DNA of 64,000 nt from Trichomonas vaginalis G3 (GCF_026262505.1 NC_067207.1:18878082-18942081), one strand, 5' to 3'. Positions 41,104 to 51,142 are shown, numbered from the stretch's first letter. A program made the numbers and translations. The notes: generated from the sequence alone by a model not told the origin.

Positions 41104-42872
41104 TCATTCTGGGAGACATTGTCTATGCAAGTCTCCCAGAATGACACATTCATACACAATCTTCTTCTGATTGTGTATCTTTTGTCAACAAAGTGCAACA
41201 GTGCACTGTTATTGTGTGCTATGCGTCATTCTGGGAGACATTGTCTATGCAAGTCTCCCAGAATGACACATTCATACACAATCTTCTTCTGATTGTGTAT
41301 CTTTTGTCAACAAAGTGCAACAGTGCACTGTTATTGTGTGCTATGCGTCATTCTGGGAGACATTGTCTATGCAAGTCTCCCAGAATGACACATTCATACA
41401 CAATCTTCTTCTGATTGTGTATCTTTTGTCAACAAAGTGCAACAGTGCACTGTTATTGTGTGCTATGCGTCATTCTGGGAGACATTGTCTATGCAAGTCT
41501 CCCAGAATGACACATTCATACACAATCTTCTTCTGATTGTGTATCTTTTGTCAACAAAGTGCAACAGTGCACTGTTATTGTGTGCTATGCGTCATTCTGG
41601 GAGACATTGTCTATGCAAGTCTCCAGAATGACACATTCATACACAATCTTCTTCTGATTGTGTATCTTTTGTCAACAAAGTGCAACAGTGCACTGTTATT
41701 GTGTGCTATGCGTCATTCTGGGAGACATTGTCTATGCAAGTCTCCCAGAATGACACATTCATACACAATCTTCTTCTGATTGTGTATCTTTTGTCAACAA
41801 AGTGCAACAGTGCACTGTTATTGTGTGCTATGCGTCATTCTGGGAGACATTGTCTATGCAAGTCTCCCAGAATGACACATTCATACACAATCTTCTTCTG
41901 ATTGTGTATCTTTTGTCAACAAAGTGCAACAGTGCACTGTTATTGTGTGCTATGCGTCATTCTGGGAGACATTGTCTATGCAAGTCTCCCAGAATGACAC
42001 ATTCATACACAATCTTCTTCTGATTGTGTATCTTTTGTCAACAAAGTGCAACAGTGCACTGTTATTGTGTGCTATGCGTCATTCTGGGAGACATTGTCTA
42101 TGCAAGTCTCCCAGAATGACACATTCATACACAATCTTCTTCTGATTGTGTATCTTTTGTCAACAAAGTGCAACAGTGCACTGTTATTGTGTGCTATGCG
42201 TCATTCTGGGAGACATTGTCTATGCAAGTCTCCCAGAATGACACATTCATACACAATCTTCTTCTGATTGTGTATCTTTTGTCAACAAAGTGCAACAGTG
42301 CACTGTTATTGTGTGCTATGCGTCATTCTGGGAGACATTGTCTATGCAAGTCTCCCAGAATGACACATTCATACACAATCTTCTTCTGATTGTGTATCTT
42401 TTGTCAACAAAGTGCAACAGTGCACTGTTATTGTGTGCTATGCGTCATTCTGGGAGACATTGTCTATGCAAGTCTCCCAGAATGACACATTCATACACAA
42501 TCTTCTTCTGATTGTGTATCTTTTGTCAACAAAGTGCAACAGTGCACTGTTATTGTGTGCTATGCGTCATTCTGGGAGACATTGTCTATGCAAGTCTCCC
42601 AGAATGACACATTCATACACAATCTTCTTCTGATTGTGTATCTTTTGTCAACAAAGTGCAACAGTGCACTGTTATTGTGTGCTATGCGTCATTCTGGGAG
42701 ACATTGTCTATGCAAGTCTCCCAGAATGACACATTCATACACAATCTTCTTCTGATTGTGTATCTTTTGTCAACAAAGTGCAACAGTGCACTGTTATTGT
42801 GTGCTATGCGTCATTTGGGAGACATTGTCTATGCAAGTCTCCCAGAATGACACATTCATACACAATCTTCAA
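41104..42872. repeat. Tandem satellite, about 15 copies of a 122-bp hairpin unit
   Basis: The unit start TCATTCTGGGAGAC recurs at 41104, 41226, 41348, 41470, 41592, 41713 and every 122 bp to 42811. Copies are almost identical; one lacks a C near 41622 and the last lacks a base near 42815. Each unit carries three perfect inverted repeats: TCATTCTGGGAGAC with GTCTCCCAGAATGA (13-nt loop), ATACACAATC with GATTGTGTAT (7-nt loop), and the palindrome AACAGTGCACTGTT. As 122 is not a multiple of 3, the many 73-residue frames in it cannot form one long protein. Confidence 0.95.
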
Positions 42873-44178
42873 TTCTTGTTTTAATTTTGTCTCATATTAA
42901 CTGAATATCTCTCTTCAACATATTTACTTCTAATACCCGACAATACCTTATCATAAAACCTCCTTTAAATCCACTTTTTCTTCTTTCATTACTTTCAAAT
43001 TCTAAGATTCAAATTTTTTTCTATTTCATTCAGTTTTCTTTTATCAAAATCATATAACCATTCATACTGATTCTTAATTTACTATATTACATTGAGATTT
43101 CATCTTTTTTCATATTTCGAATTAAATCAGCTATTTAAACCTAATATCCGGACCTGTCAGTATTCAAATATTATTGGCCACATGTATCTGAGCATTTACA
43201 CGGATTTTACCAAATTTTGCAAAAAATGTGTTATGAGATGGGTGTTTACCCACGTTTTGCAAAAAAAAACCAAAATGATAGAGTGGGTAATAAGGATCAG
43301 TTTTGCTATAGCTTGTCCGGCTTGAAACTCAATATTCATTCGGGAAAAGACGTTTCAAAATTTTGTAAAGTATTCAAATTTGCAGCTTTGTTCGATTTGA
43401 AAATTGAAATTTGAAACGAAATGACTGTATGAATATGTTCTTCATATTGAATCTAAGCATTTCTTGGAATTTGGAGTTTTTCTAAAAAGTTTTATCGGTT
43501 GAAAAATTAAAAATAAAACAAAAGAATTTTTTTCCGATTTTTTAAACGCATCTTAATTTTTAACGGACGAAGGAGTATTTGATCAAAGTTCAATAAGGCT
43601 ATCACACTATATTATAGTTAGCTTGCAAAGTAAGCAATATAATCTGGAATTTAATAACTTATAAAGATTTGATAAAACCATTTTTGTGTAAATTAGTATT
43701 TAATAGGAAAATATGAAATTAGATTAGTCAAACATATAAATTGTTATTATATGAAATGATAACAATTGATAAAACATACAGATTGGAAGATTAGGTGAAT
43801 TTTTGTGATGAATAGGTGTGTTTGTATGTAATGCCTCTATAGTATATTCATAATAAAAATTAGTATACTATAAAAACTTGATTTGAGAAGAAAATTAATG
43901 TGGAATAAGAAGATTGTAGAGAAACGTCTCATTCTGTGAGACAGTCACAAATAATATCTCCTTACCATATCAAATCCTTAAATTTTATATATGCTATTTT
44001 TTTAATCTTTTAAAAATTTCTCTTTAACTCTCTTCAAAGACTTTCTTTTATGTCAAAAATTTGTTTCACTTTGCCCCAACTCATATACTCTAAAAATAAT
44101 AACAATAGCCAAATATATAAAATTAATTTTTAATTCATTAAAATTATATTTATTCAAAGTAAATCCTCATATAAACTT
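42873..44178. other. Long stretch without a gene
   Basis: AT-rich DNA inside the block bounded by the inverted arms. A small hairpin with half of the satellite stem (GTCTCATTCTGTGAGAC) lies at 43927-43943; no gene is supported. Confidence 0.5.
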
Positions 44179-44952
44179 CTATGAACCATCCTCATCTGTT
44201 AATTCAATCAAGTATTCTAAGAAATTTGGGCAATTTTCTTCGAATAATTGGCTCTCATATGATAAATCTATTAATTCAATTTTGTCATGCATAAAATCAT
44301 ACTTTCCGAATATGCAATAGCATTTTTCAAGAGCCAACAATAAATCAATTTTAAATCTTAGACTGTTATTATTAAATGATTCAAGTAGTCCTTCCTCCAA
44401 TAAAAAGTGGTACATTATTTGTTGATCGTTCTGTGAAAATTCGAAATTTAAGATACAATAGCAAATTATCTGAACGAAAAAATTTTTCTTGCTAGAATTG
44501 TAATCATTATAATTATCAATAATATTTGAAAAAAGACCGCTATAAAAGATAAAATCTTGATCGAAATGCGTAAAAACAATGAAAAGTATCTGATTGAAGA
44601 ATTCTGGAACGCTTTGGTCTAGACACCACCATATGTAACGGTTAAGAGAGAACTGTTGATCTTGCATTATAAAGTCTACTAGTGAAATTTCGTTATTCAT
44701 TAAAGAATACAATAATGTACCTATTTTCTTTTGTTTATTATGTGTTGATTTGTTTTGCCATTGAAAATAACATAGATATGTATCATCGGATTCTAATGCT
44801 AAAATTTTAAAGTCGTAATAAATAACAATCCGGGTAAAAACAAGGATATTTTCGTCAAATGCATCTATTTTGTCAACAGGAAATGGTATCTTGGAGACAC
44901 AATCACCAATATCAATATTTTCAACATCTTGTTTATAAGATTTGATATTCAT
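44179..44952 (-). CDS. Unknown Phe/Tyr-rich helical protein
   Basis: From the first ATG (44952) the protein has 257 residues: MNIKSYKQDVENIDIGDCVS, then aromatic helical stretches (FNQILFIVFTHFDQDFIFYS, FFVQIICYCILNFEFSQ) and an acidic end (ELTDEDGS). No family is recognised; it resembles the low-complexity helical unknowns common in trichomonads and loosely the protein at 4967-6160. TCAAATTTTA precedes the ATG, as at 12256. It lies inside the block bounded by the hairpin arms, so it may be cargo of a mobile unit or an ordinary gene that the repeats happen to flank. Confidence 0.55.
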   Translation of the reverse strand: MNIKSYKQDVENIDIGDCVSKIPFPVDKIDAFDENILVFTRIVIYYDFKILALESDDTYLCYFQWQNKSTHNKQKKIGTLLYSLMNNEISLVDFIMQDQQFSLNRYIWWCLDQSVPEFFNQILFIVFTHFDQDFIFYSGLFSNIIDNYNDYNSSKKNFFVQIICYCILNFEFSQNDQQIMYHFLLEEGLLESFNNNSLRFKIDLLLALEKCYCIFGKYDFMHDKIELIDLSYESQLFEENCPNFLEYLIELTDEDGS

Positions 44953-45184
44953 TAAAATTTGATATAAAAAAGTAAATTCATTGCTCAGAAAATTGAGAAA
45001 ATTGAGAGTAACCGCCAAATAAGATTTTTAAAAATAAAGAACTAAGGGTACAGTATATGAGAAGGAAGAATCCAAAATTTTATTTTTAAGGTTTTGCAAG
45101 AAATATTTTTATTAATAAACGGTAGAATAATAATAGGAATATCGATATTAAAAAAGAAATACATGAAATAAATAAAAATTTGAT

Positions 45185-45375
45185 TCAACTTTGAGAAGAA
45201 TCACAAATGATTCTTCTCAAAGTTGCTCAGTGAACAACAAACACTTGTTATTGTTTATAATTCAAGTGAATGTTGTACACAAAGACAACAATTGTCTATC
45301 AATTGTTGTCTTTGATTCAACTTTGACAAGAATCACAAATGATTCTTCTCAAAGTTGCTCAGTGAACAACAAACA
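45185..45375. repeat. Right inverted arm, hairpin-rich
   Basis: The inverse of this stretch matches 40891-41055 through both of its sub-blocks, with the TTCACTGAGCAACTTTGAGA sub-repeat present twice. Stems such as AAAGACAACAATTG with CAATTGTTGTCTTT are shared. The middle (around 45245-45275) differs from the left arm. Confidence 0.85.
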
Positions 45376-45748
45376 CGTATATAACCATAAATAAAACATG
45401 TTTACTTTACAAATACAATTATTTAAAAATTTTAATTATATCTTTTAATTTATATTTATTTACGTTCACATTTCTTTTATATCCTTTATATTAATATAAA
45501 ATTTCGGTTGATCTTCACTCTTTTTCACATATTTTTTCAATAAAATACCCAATTTTTGTATTTATTCTGATTAATATTTTTCACTGTTAATTTTATTGAT
45601 ATCCCAAACTATTTCAACATTTAGTTTCTTAAAAACTCTATTTTTTGTTCTCTCTCTCAATTTTCAAAAGTCATTAATTTTGCATTACTTTATTTAAAAT
45701 ATAATTAACATTGGATAAAAACATTTATTAAAAAAAAAAAAAAAAAAA
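45376..45748. other. AT-rich flank ending in a run of A
   Basis: Plain AT-rich DNA ending in about 20 A residues (45730-45749) that abut the left end of the Maverick. Confidence 0.5.
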
Positions 45749-45862
45749 AGGTAGTGGGGCCTCCAGGCACTTCGTGCCCTCTAGCCCTGAAGATGTTTAG
45801 TATAATGAAGTTTTTTTTTTTTCTTGGGATGGCCTTCCAGGCACTTCGTGCCCTCTAGCCCA
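45749..45862. repeat. Left terminal region with a direct repeat
   Basis: TCCAGGCACTTCGTGCCCTC followed by TAGCCC occurs twice, 75 bp apart, each followed by TTTAGTATAA(A)TGAAGTTTTT. GGCAC-TTC-GTGCC forms a small hairpin in both. This is probably part of the terminal inverted repeat; the partner end is outside the window. Confidence 0.6.
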
Positions 45863-46024
45863 TAAAAAGTTTAGTATAAATGAAGTTTTTATTCGGAAAA
45901 TTGTTAGTCTTCTGGGTCGAAAACATTATATAATGTTTCACTTTTCACAAATTATATATGTTTTCATGTTTTGTCACTTTTCTGTCACTTTTCAGGAAAA
46001 AAACATTTTTATTATTATATATAA

Positions 46025-46845
46025 ATGAATTTTACAAAACCACCGTTACCGTTCTTTGGAAATAAGAGTAAATGTAAAGATATTATATTGAGAGAACTTA
46101 AGAAACTACCGAATGGTCTAACATTTGTAGATTTGTTCGGTGGAAGTTTCTATATATCCCATTTGTGCCATACAATATTCCCAGACTCAAAGATTATATG
46201 CAATGACTTCGACAACTATATGGACCGTCTCAAACATATACCAGACACAAACAATATATTGAAAGAGTTAAAAGAAAAGATACCTATAGGTAAGATGGAA
46301 CGTATACCATTAGATAAGAAAAATATTGTGAGAGAGGTTTTGAAAAAAGCAGAATATATAGACTGGGATAGTATATCTGCTAGACTATTATATAGTGGTT
46401 CTATAAGAGTTCATGACATTGAAACACTTATGTCAAAAGTTTTATATCTTAACTATACAAATGTTTTCAAAGAGGACATAGAAAAATATATTGAGGGTAT
46501 AGAGTTTGTGAGATGTCATTGGACAGAGTTGTATGAAAAATATAAAGACAAGGAAAATGTTTTCTTTATAGTGGACCCGCCGTTCTATAACACATGGGAT
46601 TTTCAATACCAAGTAGACTGGACTTTGAGAGACTCTTTAGAAACTTTAGACGTTTTACATAACCATCCATGCTTTTACTTTACATCCGATAAAAGTGGTT
46701 TGGAAACCGTTATGAGATGGTTAGAGAGGACATACATGACTATGAGTTTAGATATGACAAGATAGAATATGAGAGAGGTCCTATAAACCGGAGAAAGTGT
46801 CACAATAACGAAATTTTATTAGTAAGTAAATGTGGTTTGAAATAG
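46025..46845 (+). CDS. Maverick part: Dam-type DNA adenine methyltransferase
   Basis: The sequence matches class D12 (Dam-like) N6-adenine methyltransferases: the AdoMet site starts LPFFGNKSK and FVDLFGGSFYISHL, an ICNDFDNY acidic motif follows, and the catalytic motif IV is VDPPFYNT (DPPF instead of DPPY). The length, about 250-270 residues, fits the family. Such enzymes add a methyl group to adenine in short DNA words. Adenine methylation is reported in T. vaginalis and attributed to transferred methyltransferases of this class, so mobile elements like this are a plausible source. It lies next to the left end, reading inward. Confidence 0.85.
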
Positions 46846-46961
46846 GACTACTTGTTTTAGGTTTTTTCCATTGTGTCATTTATTTATTTGACGTGGCAGA
46901 AAAGTACAGAGAATATGAAGATGAACCAATGCCTGCAAATGTTCAGTATATGTACTCGTAA
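46830..46961 (+). CDS. Maverick part: 43-residue membrane protein
   Basis: A small frame encodes MWFEIGLLVLGFFHCVIYLF and then a charged tail (DVAEKYREYEDEPMPANVQY). It has one N-terminal membrane helix. It lies directly before the next structural-type gene and overlaps the methyltransferase region slightly. Function is unknown; small membrane proteins are common in virus structural modules. Confidence 0.5.
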   Translation: MWFEIGLLVLGFFHCVIYLFDVAEKYREYEDEPMPANVQYMYS

Positions 46962-46984
46962 GAGATATTTTTATCTAATATTAA

Positions 46985-47347
46985 ATGGACGCACAGAACT
47001 TAGCGAATGCACAGCAACCTGGACAACCAAACCCAGAGAATATTCCAAATGAAGTTAGAATACAAACTGCAATGGCAAACTATGGTCAAGTGCCAACAGA
47101 TGTACAAATGCAAACTGCCATGTCAAATGACGCTGCGTTAGGTTTGCCACCATGGTATGCAAATATGAGATGGAAAGAGTTTTATACAAACCCTGAGGTG
47201 GGATATAAACAACTTTATGCAGATGACGCGAACACAGGAGTTGACCCAGAATATGTTTTCTACCAGAGGAGAAACAGAATGTATGAGCTCCAGTTAAAGA
47301 ATGCTATGGAACTCAACAGGAAACGTAAGAGACTAGGCGGACATTAG
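46985..47347 (+). CDS. Maverick part: unknown 120-residue protein
   Basis: Gln/Asn/Pro-rich start with a repeated motif (VRIQTAMANYGQVPTDVQMQ, where IQTAM and MQTAM recur), a middle with WYANMRWKEFYTNPEVGYKQ, and a basic end NRKRKRLGGH that could bind DNA. No family recognised. ATCTAATATTAAATG precedes it, similar to other structural-side genes. Confidence 0.55.
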   Translation: MDAQNLANAQQPGQPNPENIPNEVRIQTAMANYGQVPTDVQMQTAMSNDAALGLPPWYANMRWKEFYTNPEVGYKQLYADDANTGVDPEYVFYQRRNRMYELQLKNAMELNRKRKRLGGH

Positions 47348-47364
47348 ATTTTACATATAGTAAA

Positions 47365-47607
47365 ATGGGTTTCTTCAGTAAGATAGGAAACTTCTTTCGA
47401 AATGTTGGAAGAGGTATATGGAATGGAATAAAATCTGTCGGAAGAGGAATTTGGAACGGTGTCAAAAATATTGGTAAAAGGGTAGGTCAGTTCGTTGGTA
47501 TTATACCTAAAGACCCTGAACCAGAAGAACAAGCTCCTGTTATACAACAGCCTGAACCTGCACCACAGTCTAGTTGGCAACCAAATCCAACACCTCAACC
47601 GTATTAA
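47365..47607 (+). CDS. Maverick part: amphipathic Gly/Trp/Lys peptide with Pro-rich tail
   Basis: The 80-residue protein starts MGFFSKIGNFFRNVGRGIWN and has two near-repeats (RGIWNGIKS, RGIWNGVKN), giving an amphipathic basic helix, then a Pro/Glu/Gln tail. This resembles the membrane-lytic minor capsid peptides of adenovirus type (pVI-like) in character but not in recognisable sequence. The role is inferred only. Confidence 0.55.
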   Translation: MGFFSKIGNFFRNVGRGIWNGIKSVGRGIWNGVKNIGKRVGQFVGIIPKDPEPEEQAPVIQQPEPAPQSSWQPNPTPQPY

Positions 47608-47611
47608 AAAA

Positions 47612-48462
47612 TTATATTTTTACCGTTCGATAGTAGTTGTATATGAAACTAAGTTCTAAGTAAAACGCATGGTATAATGGAATTATTCTTTTTCTTCCAT
47701 CTGTAGTAAACCATACTTGAAAGTCTGAAATACTTCCACTTGGTGGTTCGTATAACTTTGTAGGTTTTTCGTAAAAGTCATTTGCCAAGCATAAGAAAGA
47801 GTTTTGGGCGCCAGAAAATGAAGCATGAACAATAATAGCATCTGGGTCGAAAATATTTTCATATGTTCCATTAGGGTTTTCGACTTCATAAAAGTCTGGG
47901 TGTACTGGATATGCTGCAGGCTGATTTAACATCCTCATAAATCTATACCATGCCAAGTTGTTATATTTTGTAGAAATATAAACGTTTTTCTCCAAGGTCT
48001 TCTATTCTATTGATTTTAACAGTTGCATTTTTCCTGTCATAAATAATATCGAGATGGTACTCTCCCTCGTCAATGTTATACTGTTTTGCATATTCGATAT
48101 AGATATCGTTTATTTTTTTCTTGAAAAGCTTGAAGAGTTGTTTCTAAGTTTACAAGCAAACTAACTTGTAAAAGTTTTCCCTGTTCAAATTTCTCATACA
48201 TACGTTTTTCTTTGTTATAGTATCGAACTTCAAAACCGACCGTAAATGGGAAACCATGTATGGCTTCTGAAATGAACTTCATTCTACGAAAGCCAATAGC
48301 TTTTGTGACAGATGGGTCTCTTAGCCATCTTAATGGGTAGTCAAAACGATAGCCTTCATGCTTTACGGTCTCTGTCTCAAACTTTTGACCGACATTAGTA
48401 AAAAGTTCATCTAATGGTTTAGTTGTAGCAACTCTTGAATTTTCTTTTTCTATTGAAAGCAT
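47612..48462 (-). CDS. Maverick part: unknown minus-strand structural gene region
   Basis: Two coding stretches on the minus strand. The first-read one (MLSIEKENSRVATTKPLDEL, then EGYRFDYPLRWLRDPSVTKA) shares a YP.xW...KAIxxRR-like start with the gene at 51143-51949, so both may be one structural family. The second contains NNLAWYRFMRMLNQPAAYPV and DFQVWFTTDGRKRIIPLYHA. It is divergent from the fibre gene at 48481. I would guess a capsid-associated role, but the family is not recognised. Confidence 0.5.
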
Positions 48463-48480
48463 ATTTTATCTAGAATAAAA
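48463..48480. promoter_or_regulatory. Shared 18-bp divergent promoter of two structural genes
   Basis: Only ATTTTATCTAGAATAAAA separates the two ATGs (minus at 48462, plus at 48481). It is nearly palindromic (TTTTAT..AGAATAAAA) and resembles the sequence between the divergent starts at 54941/54958 and before 58004 (CTAGAATAAAATC), so it is a likely two-way promoter core. Confidence 0.5.
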
Positions 48481-49820
48481 ATGTCGAAAGATATTGCTTC
48501 CATGAGAGAAATACAACACAACCGACAACTCATTATGCAAGCTCTAAATAAGAACACAACAAACTTTTCAAACTATTCTAAGATATCTGAGTCATTGAAA
48601 GAAGGAAACTTAAAACTGACAATAAACCCAATGACAGATGAGTTTCTGTTTCAAGACAATAAGAACCATACTGTCTGTATAAATCCAACAAAAGGAACTT
48701 TAAACGAGAAACCTATAAATGAACTTCTTTTGAAAGCAGATGTTGACAACAAAGCTGACAAAGAATATGTAGACGATGCAATAGCAAAAGAAGAAGAAAG
48801 AGCTAACAATGCTTATGCAACAAAAGAACATACTCATCCTGAACTAGCAGACAAAACATATGTTGACAATAAAATGTCAAGTGAAGTGACAAGAGCTGAA
48901 AACGAATATTCTAAAAAGACTCATACACATTCTATATCTGAAATAACAAACTTAAACGTTAGCCTTGAAAAGAAAGCGGATAAGGATTGTGTGGCTAGTG
49001 CGTTAGAGAAGAAAGCAGATAAGGAATATGTGGATGAAAAAGATAAAGAAATTATAGAAAGGGTTGACTGGTACCATGAATGGACATCGAAGATTTTAAA
49101 AACTAAAGCCGATACAGGATGGGTTTCAGGATGTTTAGACCTTAAAGCAGATAAAACTTATGTTAACGATGAGTTAGAGAAGAAAGCAAATAAGACTCAT
49201 ACACATACAAGTTTTACAACTGTTGCTATAGAAAGTATTGAAGGAACGGTTGAAGAAACTGGTGGGATGCATTATATTGTAAACCTCCTAACTTTCCACA
49301 AGGTTTAACATCGGATGACGACATAACGACGATGAGAAACATTAGATGTAAAGATGTTTATGTCATGAAGGATGAACATAATATTAAATTCACTGCTCAA
49401 GATTTATATGACAAGAAAGCAGACAAAACAGAGCTTCAAACATTAAAGACAGAAATACTTCAAACATTATATCCTATAGGCTCTATTTATACGTCAATGA
49501 ACTCTACCAGACCAGAAGTAGTACTTGGTTTTGGAACTTGGACTCAAATAGTCGACAGGTTTTTGTATTGTGCAAACTCTTCAAAGGAAACAGGTGGAAG
49601 TAAAACGATTTCAGGTGAAAATTTACCTGCACACAGTCACTACATAGATTTAAGTACATCTCAAGCAGGTTGGCATAAGCATAAATTTTGGGATTGGTCA
49701 GCAATGACAAAAGGTAAAGGATATGATGTTAAAGAAGTTAGTATACATATCATGTGTACGGTGGCACTGCGTTCCACCATACGCAATACTTGTGAATTTG
49801 ACACTTTACAAAACCGTTAA
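48481..49820 (+). CDS. Maverick part: fibre protein A with phage tail-collar-like tip
   Basis: The gene region encodes an N-terminal head (MSKDIASMREIQHNRQLIMQ), then a shaft of repeated KADKxYVD and KTHTH(S/T) units (48740-49230), the style of trimeric phage tail fibres, and then a tip starting ILQTLYPIGSIYTSMNSTRP, continuing LGFGTWTQIVDRFLYCA and ENLPAHSH. This tip matches the collar/Gp10 C-terminal-like domain of phage fibres (PIGSIY...GfGtW...LPaHsH). A second, longer relative lies at 54958-57963 with almost the same tip. In a Maverick virion such a fibre would project from the vertices and bind hosts; that is inference. Confidence 0.75.
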
Positions 49821-49915
49821 CGTATATTTACAACACAAACACAAACACCAACTTAACCTTAAATATTTATAAAGCCGCCAACCACTTCACCTTACTACTG
49901 TAAAAATAAACGTTC

Positions 49916-50242
49916 TCACTTACAAAAGTATTGCAACTCTTCCCATTGCTGTGCTTCACACAATAGTTCATATTCTTCAGTATCGCTGCTGTCGCTCCAA
50001 TCGTCAGAGTCAAAGTCACTGTCAAAATAAATGTTAGTAAGTTTTGACAAAGCTAATGAAACACGTTTACCGTTTGTATCGTATGCTTGTATAAACTTTC
50101 CATTCTTCATTCCTTCATAAACGCTCAAACTAACTTTACCCTTTCTCCCTCGTATCTGATAGAATGTATTTTCACGAGGAACGAAGAACAAATTCTTGAA
50201 CTCATGACCGTTGTAGTTTGTTATCTCAATAGTTTTCGTCAT
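49916..50242 (-). CDS. Maverick part: small acidic-tailed unknown
   Basis: The 108-residue protein starts MTKTIEITNYNGHEFKNLFF, has a basic centre (IRGRKGKVSLSVYEGMKNGK) and a very acidic part (DSDFDSDDWSDSSDTEEYEL). It has no recognised family. The frame is whole. A palindromic repeat block lies 90 bp upstream of its start. Confidence 0.5.
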   Translation of the reverse strand: MTKTIEITNYNGHEFKNLFFVPRENTFYQIRGRKGKVSLSVYEGMKNGKFIQAYDTNGKRVSLALSKLTNIYFDSDFDSDDWSDSSDTEEYELLCEAQQWEELQYFCK

Positions 50243-50333
50243 TTATATAAAAATAAACTTAAAAATAATTTTAAAAATAAACTTAAAAATAAATGATATC
50301 ACCACTCCCACACGTATGAAAACATCCATTTAA

Positions 50334-50388
50334 ATTTAGGTGAAGTGGTGAGATCTCACCTCTTTTTTCACCTCTTTTTTCACCCTGT
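50334..50388 (+). repeat. GGTGAGATCTCACC repeat block, copy 1
   Basis: TTTAGGTGAAG, then the palindrome GGTGAGATCTCACC, then two TTTTTTCACC units. It lies just after the stop of the minus-strand gene at 50394. The same block occurs at 59119-59172 and, inverted, at 60191-60249. Confidence 0.9.
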
Positions 50389-50393
50389 TGAAC

Positions 50394-50639
50394 TCATTGC
50401 TTTATAACTCTCTTCCTTGGTTTCTTTTTAGTTGCTTTCTTCACGTCTGTCTCCAACTTGACTGTCTTTCTTCTTCGGCCGTAATGATACCAGTTACTTC
50501 CACCAGTCAATGGGTCAAATGGTCTTTCGTAAGGGTTTCCATACATTCCATAAGGTCCGTATGGATAAACTACTGGTGGAGAAGAAACATTTTCTTTAGT
50601 TCCATCGACTCTATTTAAATGCATTGTTTCACCTTTCAT
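50394..50639 (-). CDS. Maverick part: small basic protein
   Basis: The 81-residue protein has a Tyr/Gly/Pro-rich middle (VVYPYGPYGMYGNPYERPFD) and a strongly basic end (GRRRKTVKLETDVKKATKKK and PRKRVIKQ). It could coat or condense DNA inside a particle, like small core proteins of adenovirus. The family is not recognised. Confidence 0.5.
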   Translation of the reverse strand: MKGETMHLNRVDGTKENVSSPPVVYPYGPYGMYGNPYERPFDPLTGGSNWYHYGRRRKTVKLETDVKKATKKKPRKRVIKQ

Positions 50640-50685
50640 CTGGTCATTAAAGTCTTTTGCGTGTTTGCAAACTCATCGTCCTTTC

Positions 50686-50918
50686 CTAAAGCATTTTCTG
50701 ACTCAGTCGCAACAAATTGGATGCTTTATTTATGAGCCCTATTTTATTTAATCTTAACTTCTTTGCAACCCAGCCTCCAATCTTTCCTTTATTTGCATCT
50801 AATGTCTTCGAAACCCTTCCTCCACTCATTTTATTTACTGCGTCATAAGCTCCAAGTGCTTTTGCCCAAATGCTAATGCTTTTGTTCCCATTGCGCCTAA
50901 AGCTGCCCAAGCTACCAT
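50686..50918 (-). CDS. Maverick part: small basic Gly/Ala unknown
   Basis: A short coding region with KALGAYDAVNKMSGGRVSKT and IGGWVAKKLRLNKIGLINKA, that is, amphipathic and basic. It has the same general character as the peptide at 47365-47607. A minor capsid or core role is possible but not shown. Confidence 0.4.
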
Positions 50919-51142
50919 TTACACCATATTAAAATCATCTCTCTTCAATATTATCTCATAAAAGTTCTCGTTACTGGAGAAAGTCAATGAAACATAAGCG
51001 TTCTCACGGGCTTCGCCCTCACCGCTTTGCGGTCTATCTAACTTCTTTCTTATCTCATCTATTCTCAATAAAATGTCTGAACAATGCTAACATCTTCTAC
51101 AACAGTTATTTCATCATGAATGACCTTCAAGAACAAGCTCAT

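Noticed and set aside
41014-42850. A ladder of overlapping 64-92-residue reading frames in the satellite
   Set aside because: They recur every 122 bp, a period not divisible by three, and each is cut by the same stop; they are by-products of the repeat, not genes.
41104-42872. CRISPR array
   Set aside because: Units are tandem and identical with no unique spacers, the host is a eukaryote and no cas gene is near.
45191-45394. A 67-residue frame in the right inverted arm
   Set aside because: It is created by the repeated hairpin modules and has no counterpart in the left arm's frame.
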